From positions 1-33,429 of the forward strand of contig CAZOWL010000045.1 of assembly GCA_964583605.1 (NCBI GenBank): a stretch of DNA of 33,429 nt, read 5' to 3'. Source of the stretch: CAZOWL01 sp964583605 (GTDB lineage Bacteria > Pseudomonadota > Gammaproteobacteria > Chromatiales > Chromatiaceae). The notes beneath the pieces were generated by a model. It ran no database searches, was not told the origin of the DNA, and was given only the letters and a program-made list of their open reading frames with translations. Below, piece by piece: positions 1-8,640 of the stretch (positions are counted from its first letter, which is position 1; the number at the start of each line of letters is the position of its first letter). A program made the position numbers and the translations under genes.

Positions 1-1
1 C

Positions 2-814
2 ACGCTGGCGGTCACCGCCTTCGCCGCGGCGCTCGAGCTCGAGCCGAACGGCATCCAGCCGCTCACCGGCCTGGTCGGCAGCCGTCTGGCGCTGGAGCAG
101 GGAGACGCGGCGCTCACCGCGCTCGATGAGATGCTCGCGAAGAACCCTGAGAACTTCGTCGCGCTCAACCTGCGCGGCGAGGTGCTGGTGCGCGAGCAGC
201 AGAGCGAGGCGGCGCTCGCCGCGTTCGAGCAGGCCTCGGCGGTGCGTCCCGACTGGGCGGTGCCCTACCTCAACCGCGCCAACCTGCTGCAGGCCGAGGG
301 GCGTGCCGCGGAGGCCGAGGCGTTGCTGCGCGCCGGCATCAAGGCGACCGAGGAGACCCCGGCGCTGGTGCTCAGGCTGGCCGGGCTGCTCGAGTCGCAA
401 GGCAACCGGGCCGGCGCGATCGAGCTCTACCGCTCATTGCTCGTCAAGAACGCCGAACTCGAGGTCGCCACCAACAACCTCGCGGTGCTCCTGGCCGAAG
501 ACCCGCAGGACGCCGACGCGCTGGCCGAGGCGCTCGAGCTCGCACAACGGTTCAAAGAGTCGCCCAACCCACTCTACCGCGACACCCTCGGCTGGATCCT
601 CTACCAGAATGGCCAGCCCGAGCAGGCCATCCCCCACCTCGAGGCCGCCGCCGCGGGCGCCCCGGAGCGCCCGGACGTCCTCTACCACCTGGCGATGGCC
701 TACAAGGACGCCGGCCGCACGGTCGATGCCAAGCAGCAGCTCGAGCGCGCCATCGCGCTGGACAAGGACTTCCCCGAGCGGGCGCTGGCCGAGGAGGCCT
801 TGGCCAAGCTGTAG
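2..814 (+). CDS. TPR-repeat protein, 3' part only
   Basis: The reading frame is open from the left window edge, so the N-terminus lies outside. The visible 270 residues are tandem tetratricopeptide repeats of about 34 residues, with the usual small and aromatic positions (for example ALNLRGEVLVREQQSEAALA and YLNRANLLQAEGRAAEAEAL). Near the C-terminus, LGWILYQNGQPEQAIPHLE resembles the last repeats of the long TPR lipoproteins of exosortase/PEP-CTERM loci (PrsT type), but that link is only a family resemblance. Such proteins are protein-interaction scaffolds. An internal ATG at 131 also lies in frame but has no good ribosome binding site and would cut a repeat, so it is probably not the start. 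No operon partner follows; the gene is separated from the next by about 400 bp. Confidence 0.75.
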   Translation, partial: TLAVTAFAAALELEPNGIQPLTGLVGSRLALEQGDAALTALDEMLAKNPENFVALNLRGEVLVREQQSEAALAAFEQASAVRPDWAVPYLNRANLLQAEGRAAEAEALLRAGIKATEETPALVLRLAGLLESQGNRAGAIELYRSLLVKNAELEVATNNLAVLLAEDPQDADALAEALELAQRFKESPNPLYRDTLGWILYQNGQPEQAIPHLEAAAAGAPERPDVLYHLAMAYKDAGRTVDAKQQLERAIALDKDFPERALAEEALAKL

Positions 815-1217
815 GGGCGGGCGTGGCCGCGACGCGGGGATGCTCGCGACAGCGATCGGGGCCATGCGGCTCCCCGGCCCCCCGCCGTTCGGTGAGCCGG
901 CGCTTTCCGCGACGCCGAAGGTCACGCCGTGAAGAGCGCGTCACCCCCGCGCGTCTCGTTTGTCGCGCGCTGGCGTCCCCAGTCAAGGATTGAGCTGTGA
1001 ACGAGAACCTCCGTGTCGTCCGTCTGCAGAGATAGGTCCGCCCCATTTTCATTTTGTTAAACAATGATGTCCATCGCGTGAATTTTGCACGGCGATGCGA
1101 GCCTGCAGCTAGCGACCCGCGCGACCCATCCACTACACTCCGCGCGCTAATCAATGCCGGACCCTGACGACCGGGTCCGGGCAATTCTGCTTCCTATTCG
1201 ATTCAGGGTACCTGACG
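815..1217. other. Intergenic region with a hairpin before the dsbA-like gene
   Basis: No gene is supported here. A short A+T-rich stretch around 1045-1065 contains the near-palindrome TTGTTAAACAA (1054-1064), a possible operator or promoter element. An 8-bp inverted repeat, CCGGACCC (1157-1164) and GGGTCCGG (1173-1180), forms a hairpin about 38 bp before the next start codon. It lacks a T-run, so it is more likely a 5'-leader structure than a terminator. Confidence 0.35.
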
Positions 1218-1997
1218 ATGAACACCTCATTATCCGCTGCGATCTCACTGAGCACTGTTCTGCTCCTAACGCCTCTCGCGGGGCCGGCCGCCGAGACGGG
1301 CGAGACCGGCTCGGACCTTGGCTCGCTAGACCGGGAGGCCCTCGGTGAGGTAATTCGCGAGTATCTGCTGGCCAACCCAGAGGTGGTCATGGAAGCCGCT
1401 GAGGCGTATCAGCAACAGCAGCAGGCGGCTGCGGCGGCCAAGCGACAGGCCACGCTGGAGACCTTGACCGACGAGCTGGACCAAGCAGCAATCTTGGCCG
1501 AATGGGGCAATCCGGATGGCGACATCACGATCGTCGAGTTCTCAGACTACAACTGTGGCTATTGCAAGCGCGCCTTCGGGACCTTGCAGGAGCTCGTGAA
1601 GGAGGACGATGGGCTGCGCGTCGTCATCAAAGAGCTACCCATACTTGCGCCGGAATCGGCGGAGGCCGCGCGACTCGCTCTGGCCGCCAATCGGCAGGGG
1701 AAGTTCGCTGAGATCCATCAATCCTTGATGCAGGAGAGCGGCAGAATCGACGCTGCCCGTGTGCTCGCAGCGGCCGAGGAGCTCGGCCTCGACACGGACC
1801 AACTGCAGAGCGAGCAAGGGGCGCCAGAGATCCAGGCTGAGCTGGAGCGCAACCGTGAGCTTGCTCAGGCATTGGGGATCAGCGGTACCCCGGCCTTCGC
1901 CATCGGCCAGCAGTTGCTCCCCGGCGCGGTTGGGAAGGAGCGGATGTTACAGGCGATCGAGGCCACTCGTCAGGCCGCGACAGAGCCGCAAGGCTAG
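1218..1997 (+). CDS. Secreted DsbA-like thiol:disulfide oxidoreductase
   Basis: A 259-residue protein of the DsbA/thioredoxin_4 family (COG1651-like). Residues 1-25 form a signal peptide (short hydrophobic core ending in AGPAAE), so it should act in the periplasm. A Gln/Ala-rich helix (about 55-90) links to the thioredoxin fold, where VEFSDYNCGYCKRAF carries the CGYC redox pair (C113, C116). GISGTPAFAIG holds the cis-proline loop (T224-P225). The typical role is forming or shuffling disulfides in exported proteins. The start is the ATG at 1218, which immediately begins the signal peptide; only a weak AGGG lies upstream. It is a single gene, flanked by the hairpin leader and a 340-bp repeat-rich gap. 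Its codon use looks like ordinary chromosome, unlike the debris that follows. Family assignment is secure; the partner proteins are unknown. Confidence 0.88.
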   Translation: MNTSLSAAISLSTVLLLTPLAGPAAETGETGSDLGSLDREALGEVIREYLLANPEVVMEAAEAYQQQQQAAAAAKRQATLETLTDELDQAAILAEWGNPDGDITIVEFSDYNCGYCKRAFGTLQELVKEDDGLRVVIKELPILAPESAEAARLALAANRQGKFAEIHQSLMQESGRIDAARVLAAAEELGLDTDQLQSEQGAPEIQAELERNRELAQALGISGTPAFAIGQQLLPGAVGKERMLQAIEATRQAATEPQG

Positions 1998-2142
1998 TTG
2001 CGAGATGGGGCCAGGACTTGAGAGGAGGGACGGGGCCAGTGCTCTCATCTTAGCCTCCAAGCATCTCGTCTCGGTGCCGAGAGCCGAGAACTGATCGCGG
2101 TTAGTAACGGCACAATCACAGGTGGCACAAGGTGCCCGAGAG

Positions 2143-2179
2143 CCCCTCTCCCCAGCGGGGAGAGGGGTTGGGGTGAGGG
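2143..2179 (+). repeat. Palindromic repeat with GGTTGGGGTGAGGG tail
   Basis: A perfect 11-bp inverted repeat, CCCCTCTCCCC (2143-2153) and GGGGAGAGGGG (2157-2167) around the loop AGC, is followed by TTGGGGTGAGGGG. The GAGAGGG-TTGGGGTGAGGG part recurs at 17535-17553. This is a widespread bacterial intergenic repeat of REP type; here it lies between the dsbA-like gene and the transposase remnant. Confidence 0.7.
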
Positions 2180-2220
2180 GAGGAAGTTGCAGGAACTTGT
2201 TGGGGTTCTTTTTGCACTGT

Positions 2221-2250
2221 TACTTAGTTCTACTTAGTTCTACTTAGTCA
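2221..2250 (+). repeat. Three tandem 10-bp repeats (TACTTAGTTC)
   Basis: Two exact copies of TACTTAGTTC and a third that diverges in its last two bases lie in an A+T-rich stretch unlike the surrounding DNA. They sit about 100 bp before the transposase remnant and may mark the edge of the inserted element. Confidence 0.65.
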
Positions 2251-2351
2251 CTTTTAAGTTTCTAATAATTATAGGAAAGCGATATACTTCTGAAAGTGCA
2301 ACAACGCTCACGCCGACAGGATGAGCCGAGCCCCGCCGGTACCCAAACCCA

Positions 2352-2985
2352 ACTGAGAGAATTTCCGATGCGGCGCACCCGCTGGCCGCATTGGCCCATC
2401 GTTTCTTCTCGTTCTGTGATCGGTTCTCCGATCACTTTCGCACGCAGACCCGCTCGGTGGTTGCGCAGTCGCGGCAGTATCTGTCCGGCTTGATGCAGGC
2501 GCGGCGCAAGAACATGGAGCGCATGGCCGAGGTCGTGGCCGACAGCGACGCGCAGTCGCTTCAACACTTCCTCTCCCAATCGCCCTGGTCGCATCGCGAT
2601 GTGCTCGATCAGGTCGCCAGTGAGGCCGATGCGCGCCTCGGCGGCTATGCCGACTCAGCCCTGTTGATTGACGAATCGGCCATCACCAAGAAGGGTCGGC
2701 ATTCGGTGCCTTTCAGGACGGCAAGAGCCAGGCCCGACTCGATCACTACCAGGCACGCGGTTGGCGCGCCAGGCATCATCATAAGGCCTTGGTGGCAATG
2801 GCCCTGTTGTTTATGCTCGAGGAGCGCACGGCGTTGCGCGAGCACCTGCCGCTGCTCTCCTGCGCCGACATCGAACAGCTCTTGGCGCGGTTCCTACCGC
2901 GACGCGATCGCCATCCCGATGAGCTGATCCGCCCGCTCGGGTTGCGGCATCGCAGGCGGCAAGCCTCCGTCGATTCAGCCAAGTG
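2352..2985 (+). pseudogene. IS701-family transposase, internally deleted
   Basis: The N-terminal part is clear from about 2352 (PLAALAHRFF, then FSDHFRTQTRSVVAQSRQYL and QARRKNMERMAEVV), through the first catalytic-Asp region LLIDESAITKKGRHSV, ending near 2708. The next bases, in another frame, read AFQDGKSQARLDHYQARGWR and then HHHKALVAMALLFMLEERTA and RDRHPDELIR, which is the far C-terminal part of the same transposase. In this family roughly 200 or more residues separate those blocks, so a single deletion has fused head to tail and removed most of the catalytic core. No usable start codon remains before a TTG at 2391. The gene must be inactive. Family placement rests on recognised sequence blocks. 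Confidence 0.82.
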
Positions 2986-3078
2986 CGCGGCATCGATCTC
3001 CGCAGTGCGACCGAAGCGGAGCTGCGCGACGCCTTGGAGCAGGTCATCGCCGCTGGCGATCGCATTGAGGTCCGGTGA
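2986..3078 (+). pseudogene. C-terminal remnant of a small antitoxin
   Basis: The frame RGIDLRSATEAELRDALEQV followed by IAAGDRIEVR and a stop reads like the tail of a VapB-type antitoxin and lies directly before a PIN-domain remnant, the normal order for such pairs. It has no start codon and is abutted upstream by the transposase debris. The exact antitoxin family is uncertain. Confidence 0.4.
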
Positions 3079-3127
3079 GTGCGAGATTTTACCCATCACC
3101 GATCGATCCTCTGCCCCGCTGGAGCAA

Positions 3128-3510
3128 GTGATCCTCCTGGACACCTGCGGCTGGATCGAAAGGCTTGCCGATGGGTGTATGGCGAGGGTACATCCCAGCC
3201 CTACCTCGACGACACCGAGTCCCTCGTGGTGCCCACGATCGTGCACAGTTCGAGCTCTACCAACGGCTCGACCGCAACAGCGGTGAAGAGGCGGCCATGA
3301 AGGCCATCGCCCGCACCACGCGCTCAAAGGTCCTGGATCTCGATACCTGCACCGCGCTGCGGGCAGCAGAGCTCAGCCGCGATCACGGCCTGTCGGTTGC
3401 CGACGCCGTGATCTATGCCAGTGCCCGGGAACACCAGGCCGAACTGGTCACGTCCGATGGCCACTTCGAAAGGCTCGCCGGCGTGACCTATTTCCCGAAA
3501 AAGGGATCGC
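3128..3510 (+). pseudogene. Frameshifted PIN-domain toxin (VapC type)
   Basis: Pieces of a PIN ribonuclease appear in order but in different frames: VILLDTCGWIERLADG (first acidic residue), VYGEGTSQPYLDDTESLVVP, FELYQRLDRNSGEEAAMKAI, then LSVADAVIYASAREHQAELV and TSDGHFERLAGVTYFPKKG with the C-terminal acidic cluster. VapC toxins cut tRNA or rRNA; this copy cannot because at least two frameshifts separate its catalytic aspartates. The last frame continues without a stop into the next remnant, giving an ORF (3165-3797) that looks like a gene but is a chimera. Together with the antitoxin tail upstream it is the fossil of a toxin-antitoxin pair. Confidence 0.7.
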
Positions 3511-3518
3511 GGATCGCT

Positions 3519-3700
3519 ATGCAGACCAACGGGCTCAAGGCCCATGCCCACGAGGCCCGCCGCGACTTCATCGCCACTGTCACCCGCCGCGCCGCCGCCG
3601 TCGGGCTGACCGGCAAGGACATCAAGCTCAACTGGGAGGGGTCAGCTCGTCAGCATCGAGGGGCAGGCAGCGCAGTTCTCAGACTTGGCGCTGATGATGA
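3519..3700 (+). pseudogene. N-terminal fragment of a BREX PglX-like methyltransferase
   Basis: From the ATG at 3519, residues MQTNGLKAHAHEARRDFIAT then VTRRAAAVGLTGKDI match the start of BREX-type PglX adenine methyltransferases, whose N-terminus has the pattern M-x-T-N-x-hydrophobic-K-x-x-A-x-x-A-R-x-D-F. The frame then shifts (EGQLVSIEGQAAQFSD reads in another frame) and the similarity ends; the remaining 1000 or more residues of a normal PglX are absent. The fragment is joined in frame to the PIN remnant. The identification is by eye from a short stretch and should be treated as probable, not certain. Confidence 0.5.
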
Positions 3701-3814
3701 AGGCGCGGGCGGAAACAGCCGCCGCTCTAGCTCCGTGTTGCTCAGCGATTCCGCCAGCGGCCAGCTCAGTCCAGAGGCGGCAAAGCGTCGCCCGTAGTCA
3801 CCCGCAGCGGACAC

Positions 3815-4158
3815 CTATGCCGCGCTTGGCGGACCGAGCTTCTCCTCGATCAGACACAGCAGAAGCGCGGCCTCGCCCTCCTGCCGGCCCTCCTGTCGGC
3901 CCTGCTCGATGTAGCGGTCGATGAAGGTCTGCATGATCGGCTCTCCGGTAGATGTCTCCTGCAACAGGGCACGCACCTCGCGCTCGTCGACCCGTTGTGT
4001 CGCTTGGACAAGCACCGCAGCAGCGACTCCAGGATCTCCACCGCGGTGCTGCGTCCGCGGATCTGCTCGATCAGCCCCAGAAGCGCGCGCAGACGCCCGA
4101 TGGGCTCGTCGCTGAAGATCCAGCGCAGCGCCAGTTGGACCAGCCGCGCTGACCGCAA
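3815..4158 (-). pseudogene. Rpn/transposase_31-type nuclease, C-terminal remnant
   Basis: On the minus strand, ARLVQLALRWIFSDEPIGRL and RALLGLIEQIRGRSTAVEIL read in one frame, then the frame shifts near 3990-4010 to LVQATQRVDEREVRALLQET and MQTFIDRYIEQGRQEGRQEG, ending in LIEEKLGPPSAA. This is the C-terminal half of Rpn-type (PD-(D/E)XK 'recombination-promoting nuclease/putative transposase') proteins, which characteristically end with an E-Q-G-x-x-x-G repeat helix. The nuclease domain is missing and the frame is broken, so it is a fossil. Confidence 0.65.
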
Positions 4159-4544
4159 CCGAGCGCGTCAGTCTGCCGGGACAGCCGGCCGCAACGGCCA
4201 TCGGGATCCCCAATCCCTGGCTGGCGTCGGCAAGCTTGCCGGCGGCGACGAGGCGGTCCGTTTCGGGCGAAGCTTGCGCCGTCGTCGGAAGGGACTGGCG
4301 GATTGCCCCCAGGGAGGCAGGGACGCGCCGGCGACATCGTGCTGACACGGGCTTCGACATCAATTACCCTTCGACGAAGAAGCGAAAATGATCGCTGTTT
4401 CTGAAACGCGCCATCGAGGAGACCTCTACCTGCCGGGCCCGACGCGCTCGCAGCGTCGCGCAATCGGCGCCAGCGGCGGATGGCATGCCTGCGCAAAGCC
4501 GGGGATCGGGGAGCATGCAAGGACATCGTGATGAAGGGGGCGAT
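4159..4544. other. No supported gene; degraded DNA before the CRISPR locus
   Basis: I see no convincing coding frame, RNA gene or repeat here. Open frames exist on both strands only because of high GC. The far end carries GAAGGGGG (4533-4540), a likely ribosome binding site for the following CARF gene. Confidence 0.4.
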
Positions 4545-5714
4545 GTGCCGCCTCGTGACGCCGTGCGACCGGGCCCGCCAGCGCGGGTGGCTGCACCGCA
4601 CCACTATCCGCGCCGCGTCCTGCTCGCCGTGGCGGGGCTCTCGCCGCAGGTGGTCACCGAGACCCTCTACGCGCTCGCGGTGCAGGGCGAACCGGCATTC
4701 CTACCGACGGAGGTGCGTCTGGTCACGACCAGCGAAGGTGCCGAGCGCGTCCGCCTGAGCCTGCTCTCCGAGGACCCCGGCTGGCTCAGCCGACTGGTAC
4801 GCGACTACGACCTGCCGCCGATCGCCTTTACGACCGAGCACGTCGAGATCCTCACCGACGCGGCCGGCGCGCCGCTACCGGACATCCGCGGACCCGGTGA
4901 CAACGAGTGCGTTGCCGACCAGCTCACCGAGACCATCCGCCGGCTCACCGCCGACGCCGACTGTGCGCTGCACGTCTCCCTCGCCGGCGGACGCAAGACC
5001 ATGGGCTACTACGCCGGCTATGCCCTCTCGCTCTTCGGCCGCCCGCAGGACCGCCTCTCGCACGTGCTCGTCAGCGAGCCCTTCGAGCAGAGCTGGGACT
5101 TCTTCTACCCGACCCCCTACTCGCGGGTCATCATCACCCGCGACAACAAACCGGCCGACACCAAGGACGCCCGCGTCACCCTCGCACCGGTGCCCTTCGT
5201 GCGCCTGCGCGAGGGCCTCCCCGACCGCCTGCTCGCCGGTCACGCGAGCTTCGGCGACACGATCGCCGCCGCCCAGCGCGCCCTCGAGCCGCCCGAGCTC
5301 ATCATCGACCTTGCGGGCCAACGCATCCAAGCCGCCGGCGAGATCGTCACCATGACCCCGGCACCGCTCGCCTTCTACGCGATGATGGCGCGGCGCCGCC
5401 AGCAGGGCTTGCACGCCGCCCGCTGGAACAGCGACGGCATCGCCGAGCAGTACCTCGCCGAATATCGCAACATCGTCGGCGCCTTCTCCGGCGAGCTCGA
5501 GCGCGCCGAGACCGCCCTCGCCAACGGCATGAGCGACGACGACTTCGACCAGCGCAAGTCCCGCACCAACGCCGCCCTCACCAAGGCCCTCGGCCATCAG
5601 CTCGCCGGGCCGTACCTGATCCAGGCCGAGGGCAAGCGGCCAAAGACGCGCTACCGGCTGCGGTTGGAGGCGGGGGCGATTCGTTTCGGGGCCTTGGCGG
5701 GAGCAGGAAACTAG
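4545..5714 (+). CDS. NE0113-family CARF protein (putative Csm6-type ring nuclease)
   Basis: The N-terminal half is a CARF domain of the NE0113/TIGR02584 family: PRRVLLAVAGLSPQVVTETL starts the Rossmann fold and HVSLAGGRKTMGYYAGYALS is the conserved ligand-loop segment. The C-terminal part (ALTKALGHQLAGPYLIQAEG and onward) looks like the winged-helix region of these proteins. NCBI names this family 'CRISPR-associated ring nuclease Csm6'; members bind, and some degrade, cyclic oligoadenylate made by Cas10. I chose the GTG at 4545 (389 residues) because GAAGGGGG lies 4 bases upstream. An ATG at 4485 gives 409 residues with a low-complexity head, and a GTG at 4587 gives 375, beginning just before the conserved block. 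It is the first gene of the Csm locus, 214 bp before cas10. No canonical HEPN pair in a family-conserved position was recognised; RQQGLH in the C-terminal half is probably chance. Confidence 0.85.
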   Translation: MPPRDAVRPGPPARVAAPHHYPRRVLLAVAGLSPQVVTETLYALAVQGEPAFLPTEVRLVTTSEGAERVRLSLLSEDPGWLSRLVRDYDLPPIAFTTEHVEILTDAAGAPLPDIRGPGDNECVADQLTETIRRLTADADCALHVSLAGGRKTMGYYAGYALSLFGRPQDRLSHVLVSEPFEQSWDFFYPTPYSRVIITRDNKPADTKDARVTLAPVPFVRLREGLPDRLLAGHASFGDTIAAAQRALEPPELIIDLAGQRIQAAGEIVTMTPAPLAFYAMMARRRQQGLHAARWNSDGIAEQYLAEYRNIVGAFSGELERAETALANGMSDDDFDQRKSRTNAALTKALGHQLAGPYLIQAEGKRPKTRYRLRLEAGAIRFGALAGAGN

Positions 5715-5788
5715 TGCAACTCAGCGGAAATCGCGACGCGACGCTCGTCGTCGTCTCGTCTGGCCGCCTGGCCCGTCTCGCCTTCTGG

Positions 5789-5891
5789 CTCCCACGCTCC
5801 AGCGTGCGAGCAAACGGCAACGCTCCAGCGTTGCGTCCGCCCACGGGACGCTGGAGCGTCCAGACGGCATTCCCACGCTGGAGCGTGGGAA
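5789..5891. repeat. Cluster of four small palindromes sharing the core CGCT(CC/GG)AGCG
   Basis: Four imperfect palindromes lie in 100 bp: CACGCTCCAGCGTG (5793-5806), AACGCTCCAGCGTT (5819-5832), GGACGCTGGAGCGTCC (5846-5861) and TTCCCACGCTGGAGCGTGGG (5870-5889, extending to 5891). Arms of 6-10 bp flank a CC or GG centre, and the last two are in the opposite orientation to the first two. They lie between the CARF gene and cas10, 38 bp before the cas10 start. This is a REP-like family; whether it controls or merely separates the two genes is unknown. Confidence 0.8.
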
Positions 5892-5928
5892 CGAGGGTAA
5901 CCAACTCATTCACGGAGCGACAAACGTC

Positions 5929-8628
5929 ATGAATCATTCGGAGCTGCTCGCCGCATCGTGCCGCGTTGCCCTCGCCGGCCTTTTGCACGATTTGGGCAAG
6001 TTTGCCGAGCGTGCTGGCATCGAGCCCGGCGCCCAACGGCTCGAAGCGAATCTCCACCAGTACGCGCGACGCCAGGATGCTGCTGGGCGGCAATGGTTCT
6101 CGCATCGCCATGCCGCCTATACCGCGCTCGCCATCGATCTTTTGGAACGCCATTTTCCGCGCTTGAAGGGGACGGACATCGCGCCATTCGCCGCCTGGGA
6201 TGCGGCCGACGTCGACGATTCGCTCATCAACGCCGCGGCGCGGCACCATAAGCCCGAGACGCTTCTCCAGTGGATCATCGCGACGGCCGACCGCATCGCC
6301 TCCGGCTTCGAGCGCGAGACCTTCAACCGCTACAACGATGCCGAAGAGGGTACCAAGACCGGCGGCGACCACTTCTCGGCGCGCCAGCTGACGCTGTTCG
6401 AGCAGATCCAGCTCACCGAGCATCACAGCGGCAAGCCCCGGCTGGAGTACCGCTATGCCTTGCAGCCGCTGTCGCCGAAGGCGATTTTTCCCCGGCCCGC
6501 CGAGGAGTGCGAGCCCAACAAGCGAGACCGCGATCAGGCCATAGACCAGTACCGCAAGCTCTGGAACCAATTCACCGAAGCGCTTGCCGTGATCCCGGCC
6601 TCGCACCAGGATCGCCTCGACCTCTGGTTGGATCACTTCGACACACTGCTCGCAACCTTCGCGCACAGCATCCCAGCGGCGACGGCCTTCGGCGTCAAGC
6701 CCGAGGTATCGCTTTACGATCACAGCAAGGCGGTCGCTGCACTCGCGACATCGATCTGGCGCTGGCACCAGGCCCGCGACGATGATCCGACGGCCACCAT
6801 CGCCGCGCACCAGCAACGGGCCGACTGGGATCAGCCGAAGCTGCTATTGATCCAGGGCGACCTGTTCGGTATCCAGGACTTCATCTTCGCCGCCGGTGGC
6901 GAGACCCAGCGGCGCGCCGCGAAGCTGCTGCGCGGGCGTTCGTTCTACGTGGGCCTGCTCACCGAGTGCGCCGCCATGCGCGTGCTCGACAAGCTGGCCC
7001 TGCCCCCAACCAGCCAGATCATCAATGCAGCGGGCAAGTTCCTGATCGTCGCCCCGAACACCGCTCAGGCCAAGGAGGCACTCGCTGGCGTGCGCCAGGA
7101 GCTGGATGCGTGGTTCCTGAAGCACAGCTTTGGACAAGCCGGGGTCGGCCTAGCCTGGCTAGAGGCATCGTGCAACGATTTTCTCAGCGAGCACGGCGAA
7201 CGAGCCAACAGTCACCCGCGTTTTCGGATCCTGATGAAGCGCCTCTTCGCCCAGCTCGATCTGGCCAAGGCGCAGCGCTTCGGTCTCTGCGGTGATACAC
7301 CACCATCGCCGGTCCTCACCGGTTTCCTCGATCGGTTCCGCAACGACCTCGGCGTTTGCAAGGTCGACGGGCGCGCCCCGGCCGATATGACCATCGAAGA
7401 TCGAGGCCAGAAGCTCGAGGTCAGTAACCTTGCCAAGGATCAGATCGACATCGGCAACTGGCTGACCCGCTTCGAGCGTCTGCTGGTGACCCGCGAAGGC
7501 ATCGGCGAGCACACGCTGGGTGTCGACCTGTTCGGTTATCGCATCAGCCTCACTGGTGACGAGGCCGATAGCGGGCGCTTCGGGCCGGCCGTGCGCGACG
7601 GCAATCTCATCCGCGCCTGGGATTTCAGCTTGCCAGACCGCGATGGCGACCGACCGCTCTGGAATGGCTATGCCAGACGCTACATCAACGGCTACATCCC
7701 GCGCTTTTCCGGCGAGGAGATCTCCGCCTACGAGCGAGACAAGTACGCCCGCTGCGACCCGGATGCCGATAGCGACTTCTCGGCGCATGAGCCCAAGACC
7801 CTCAATCACCTCGCCTGCGAGGATCAGCGACTCGACGATAAAAGGCGCTGGATCGGCATCCGCGCACTGACCACGCTCAAAGGCGATATCGACAACCTGG
7901 GCCTGATCTTCCAGCAGGGCCTGACGGCGCCGACGTTTGCCAAGATGGCCGCCCTATCGCGGCAGACCAATGCGTTCTTCGCGATCTATGTGCCTTGGCT
8001 CTGCCAAACCGAATATCCAAACACCTATACCGTCTTCGCCGGCGGCGATGACTTCTTCCTGATCGGCCCTTGGCACTCGCAGATCAGGCTGGCACGCAGG
8101 CTCAAAAGCGACTTCGCGGCGTATGTGGCCGGCAACCCGGAGATTCATTTCTCCGCCGGGCTCTCGACGACCAAGCCAGGACTGCCGATTCGCCACCTCG
8201 CCGAGCTTGGCGAGCAAGCCCTGGAGCATGCAAAGGCGCTGCGCCCCGAGAAGAACGCGGTGACCTGCTTCGGCCAAACAGTGCCCTGGCAGACGTTTGA
8301 CGACTTGGGTGACGCGGGGGCCGAACTCGTCCGGCTCGCCGATGAATTACAGCTCAGCACCGGCTACCTGTACGGATTGCTGGAGCTCATCGACAAGGCC
8401 GCCAAGGTTGCCGATCGTCCGGAAAATACCATCTGGCACAGCCAGTTCGCCTATCGCACGGCGCGCATGCTCGAGCGAGCCCCTGGTCTCCGCGACAAAT
8501 CCAAGGCGGCTGAGCGCAGGCGGTTGCAGCAACAGCTGGCCCAGGTCATCGCGCATGGCGGGATCGAGCGCTTCCGCGCCAGCTACCGAATCCCCCTCTT
8601 TACCCATCTCTACCAAACACGCGATTAG
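5929..8628 (+). CDS. cas10: Cas10/Csm1, large subunit of the type III-A complex
   Basis: An 899-residue Cas10 of Csm1 type. Residues 10-130 are the HD nuclease domain, with AGLLHDLGKFAERAG (H20, D21) and a later RHHKPETLLQ. The first Palm-like domain is near 280-400 (LLLIQGDLFGIQDFIFAAGG). The second Palm carries TLKGDIDNLGLIF and TVFAGGDDFFLIGPW, with the GGDD cyclase motif at 705-708. The alpha-helical C-terminal domain ends in SYRIPLFTHLYQTRD. Both activities therefore look intact: target-RNA-stimulated ssDNA cleavage and synthesis of cyclic oligoadenylate from ATP. It acts in the cytoplasm with Csm2-5. The ATG at 5929 is followed directly by the HD domain. The next gene starts 12 bases after the stop, so cas10-csm5 reads as one operon. 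It is somewhat longer than many Csm1 proteins (about 750-850). Confidence 0.96.
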   Translation: MNHSELLAASCRVALAGLLHDLGKFAERAGIEPGAQRLEANLHQYARRQDAAGRQWFSHRHAAYTALAIDLLERHFPRLKGTDIAPFAAWDAADVDDSLINAAARHHKPETLLQWIIATADRIASGFERETFNRYNDAEEGTKTGGDHFSARQLTLFEQIQLTEHHSGKPRLEYRYALQPLSPKAIFPRPAEECEPNKRDRDQAIDQYRKLWNQFTEALAVIPASHQDRLDLWLDHFDTLLATFAHSIPAATAFGVKPEVSLYDHSKAVAALATSIWRWHQARDDDPTATIAAHQQRADWDQPKLLLIQGDLFGIQDFIFAAGGETQRRAAKLLRGRSFYVGLLTECAAMRVLDKLALPPTSQIINAAGKFLIVAPNTAQAKEALAGVRQELDAWFLKHSFGQAGVGLAWLEASCNDFLSEHGERANSHPRFRILMKRLFAQLDLAKAQRFGLCGDTPPSPVLTGFLDRFRNDLGVCKVDGRAPADMTIEDRGQKLEVSNLAKDQIDIGNWLTRFERLLVTREGIGEHTLGVDLFGYRISLTGDEADSGRFGPAVRDGNLIRAWDFSLPDRDGDRPLWNGYARRYINGYIPRFSGEEISAYERDKYARCDPDADSDFSAHEPKTLNHLACEDQRLDDKRRWIGIRALTTLKGDIDNLGLIFQQGLTAPTFAKMAALSRQTNAFFAIYVPWLCQTEYPNTYTVFAGGDDFFLIGPWHSQIRLARRLKSDFAAYVAGNPEIHFSAGLSTTKPGLPIRHLAELGEQALEHAKALRPEKNAVTCFGQTVPWQTFDDLGDAGAELVRLADELQLSTGYLYGLLELIDKAAKVADRPENTIWHSQFAYRTARMLERAPGLRDKSKAAERRRLQQQLAQVIAHGGIERFRASYRIPLFTHLYQTRD

Positions 8629-8640
8629 GAGAACGCAAGT

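Noticed and set aside
4875..6816. Long minus-strand frames opposite the NE0113 gene and cas10 (240 and 412 residues)
   Set aside because: Shadows of genes with clear motifs on the plus strand.
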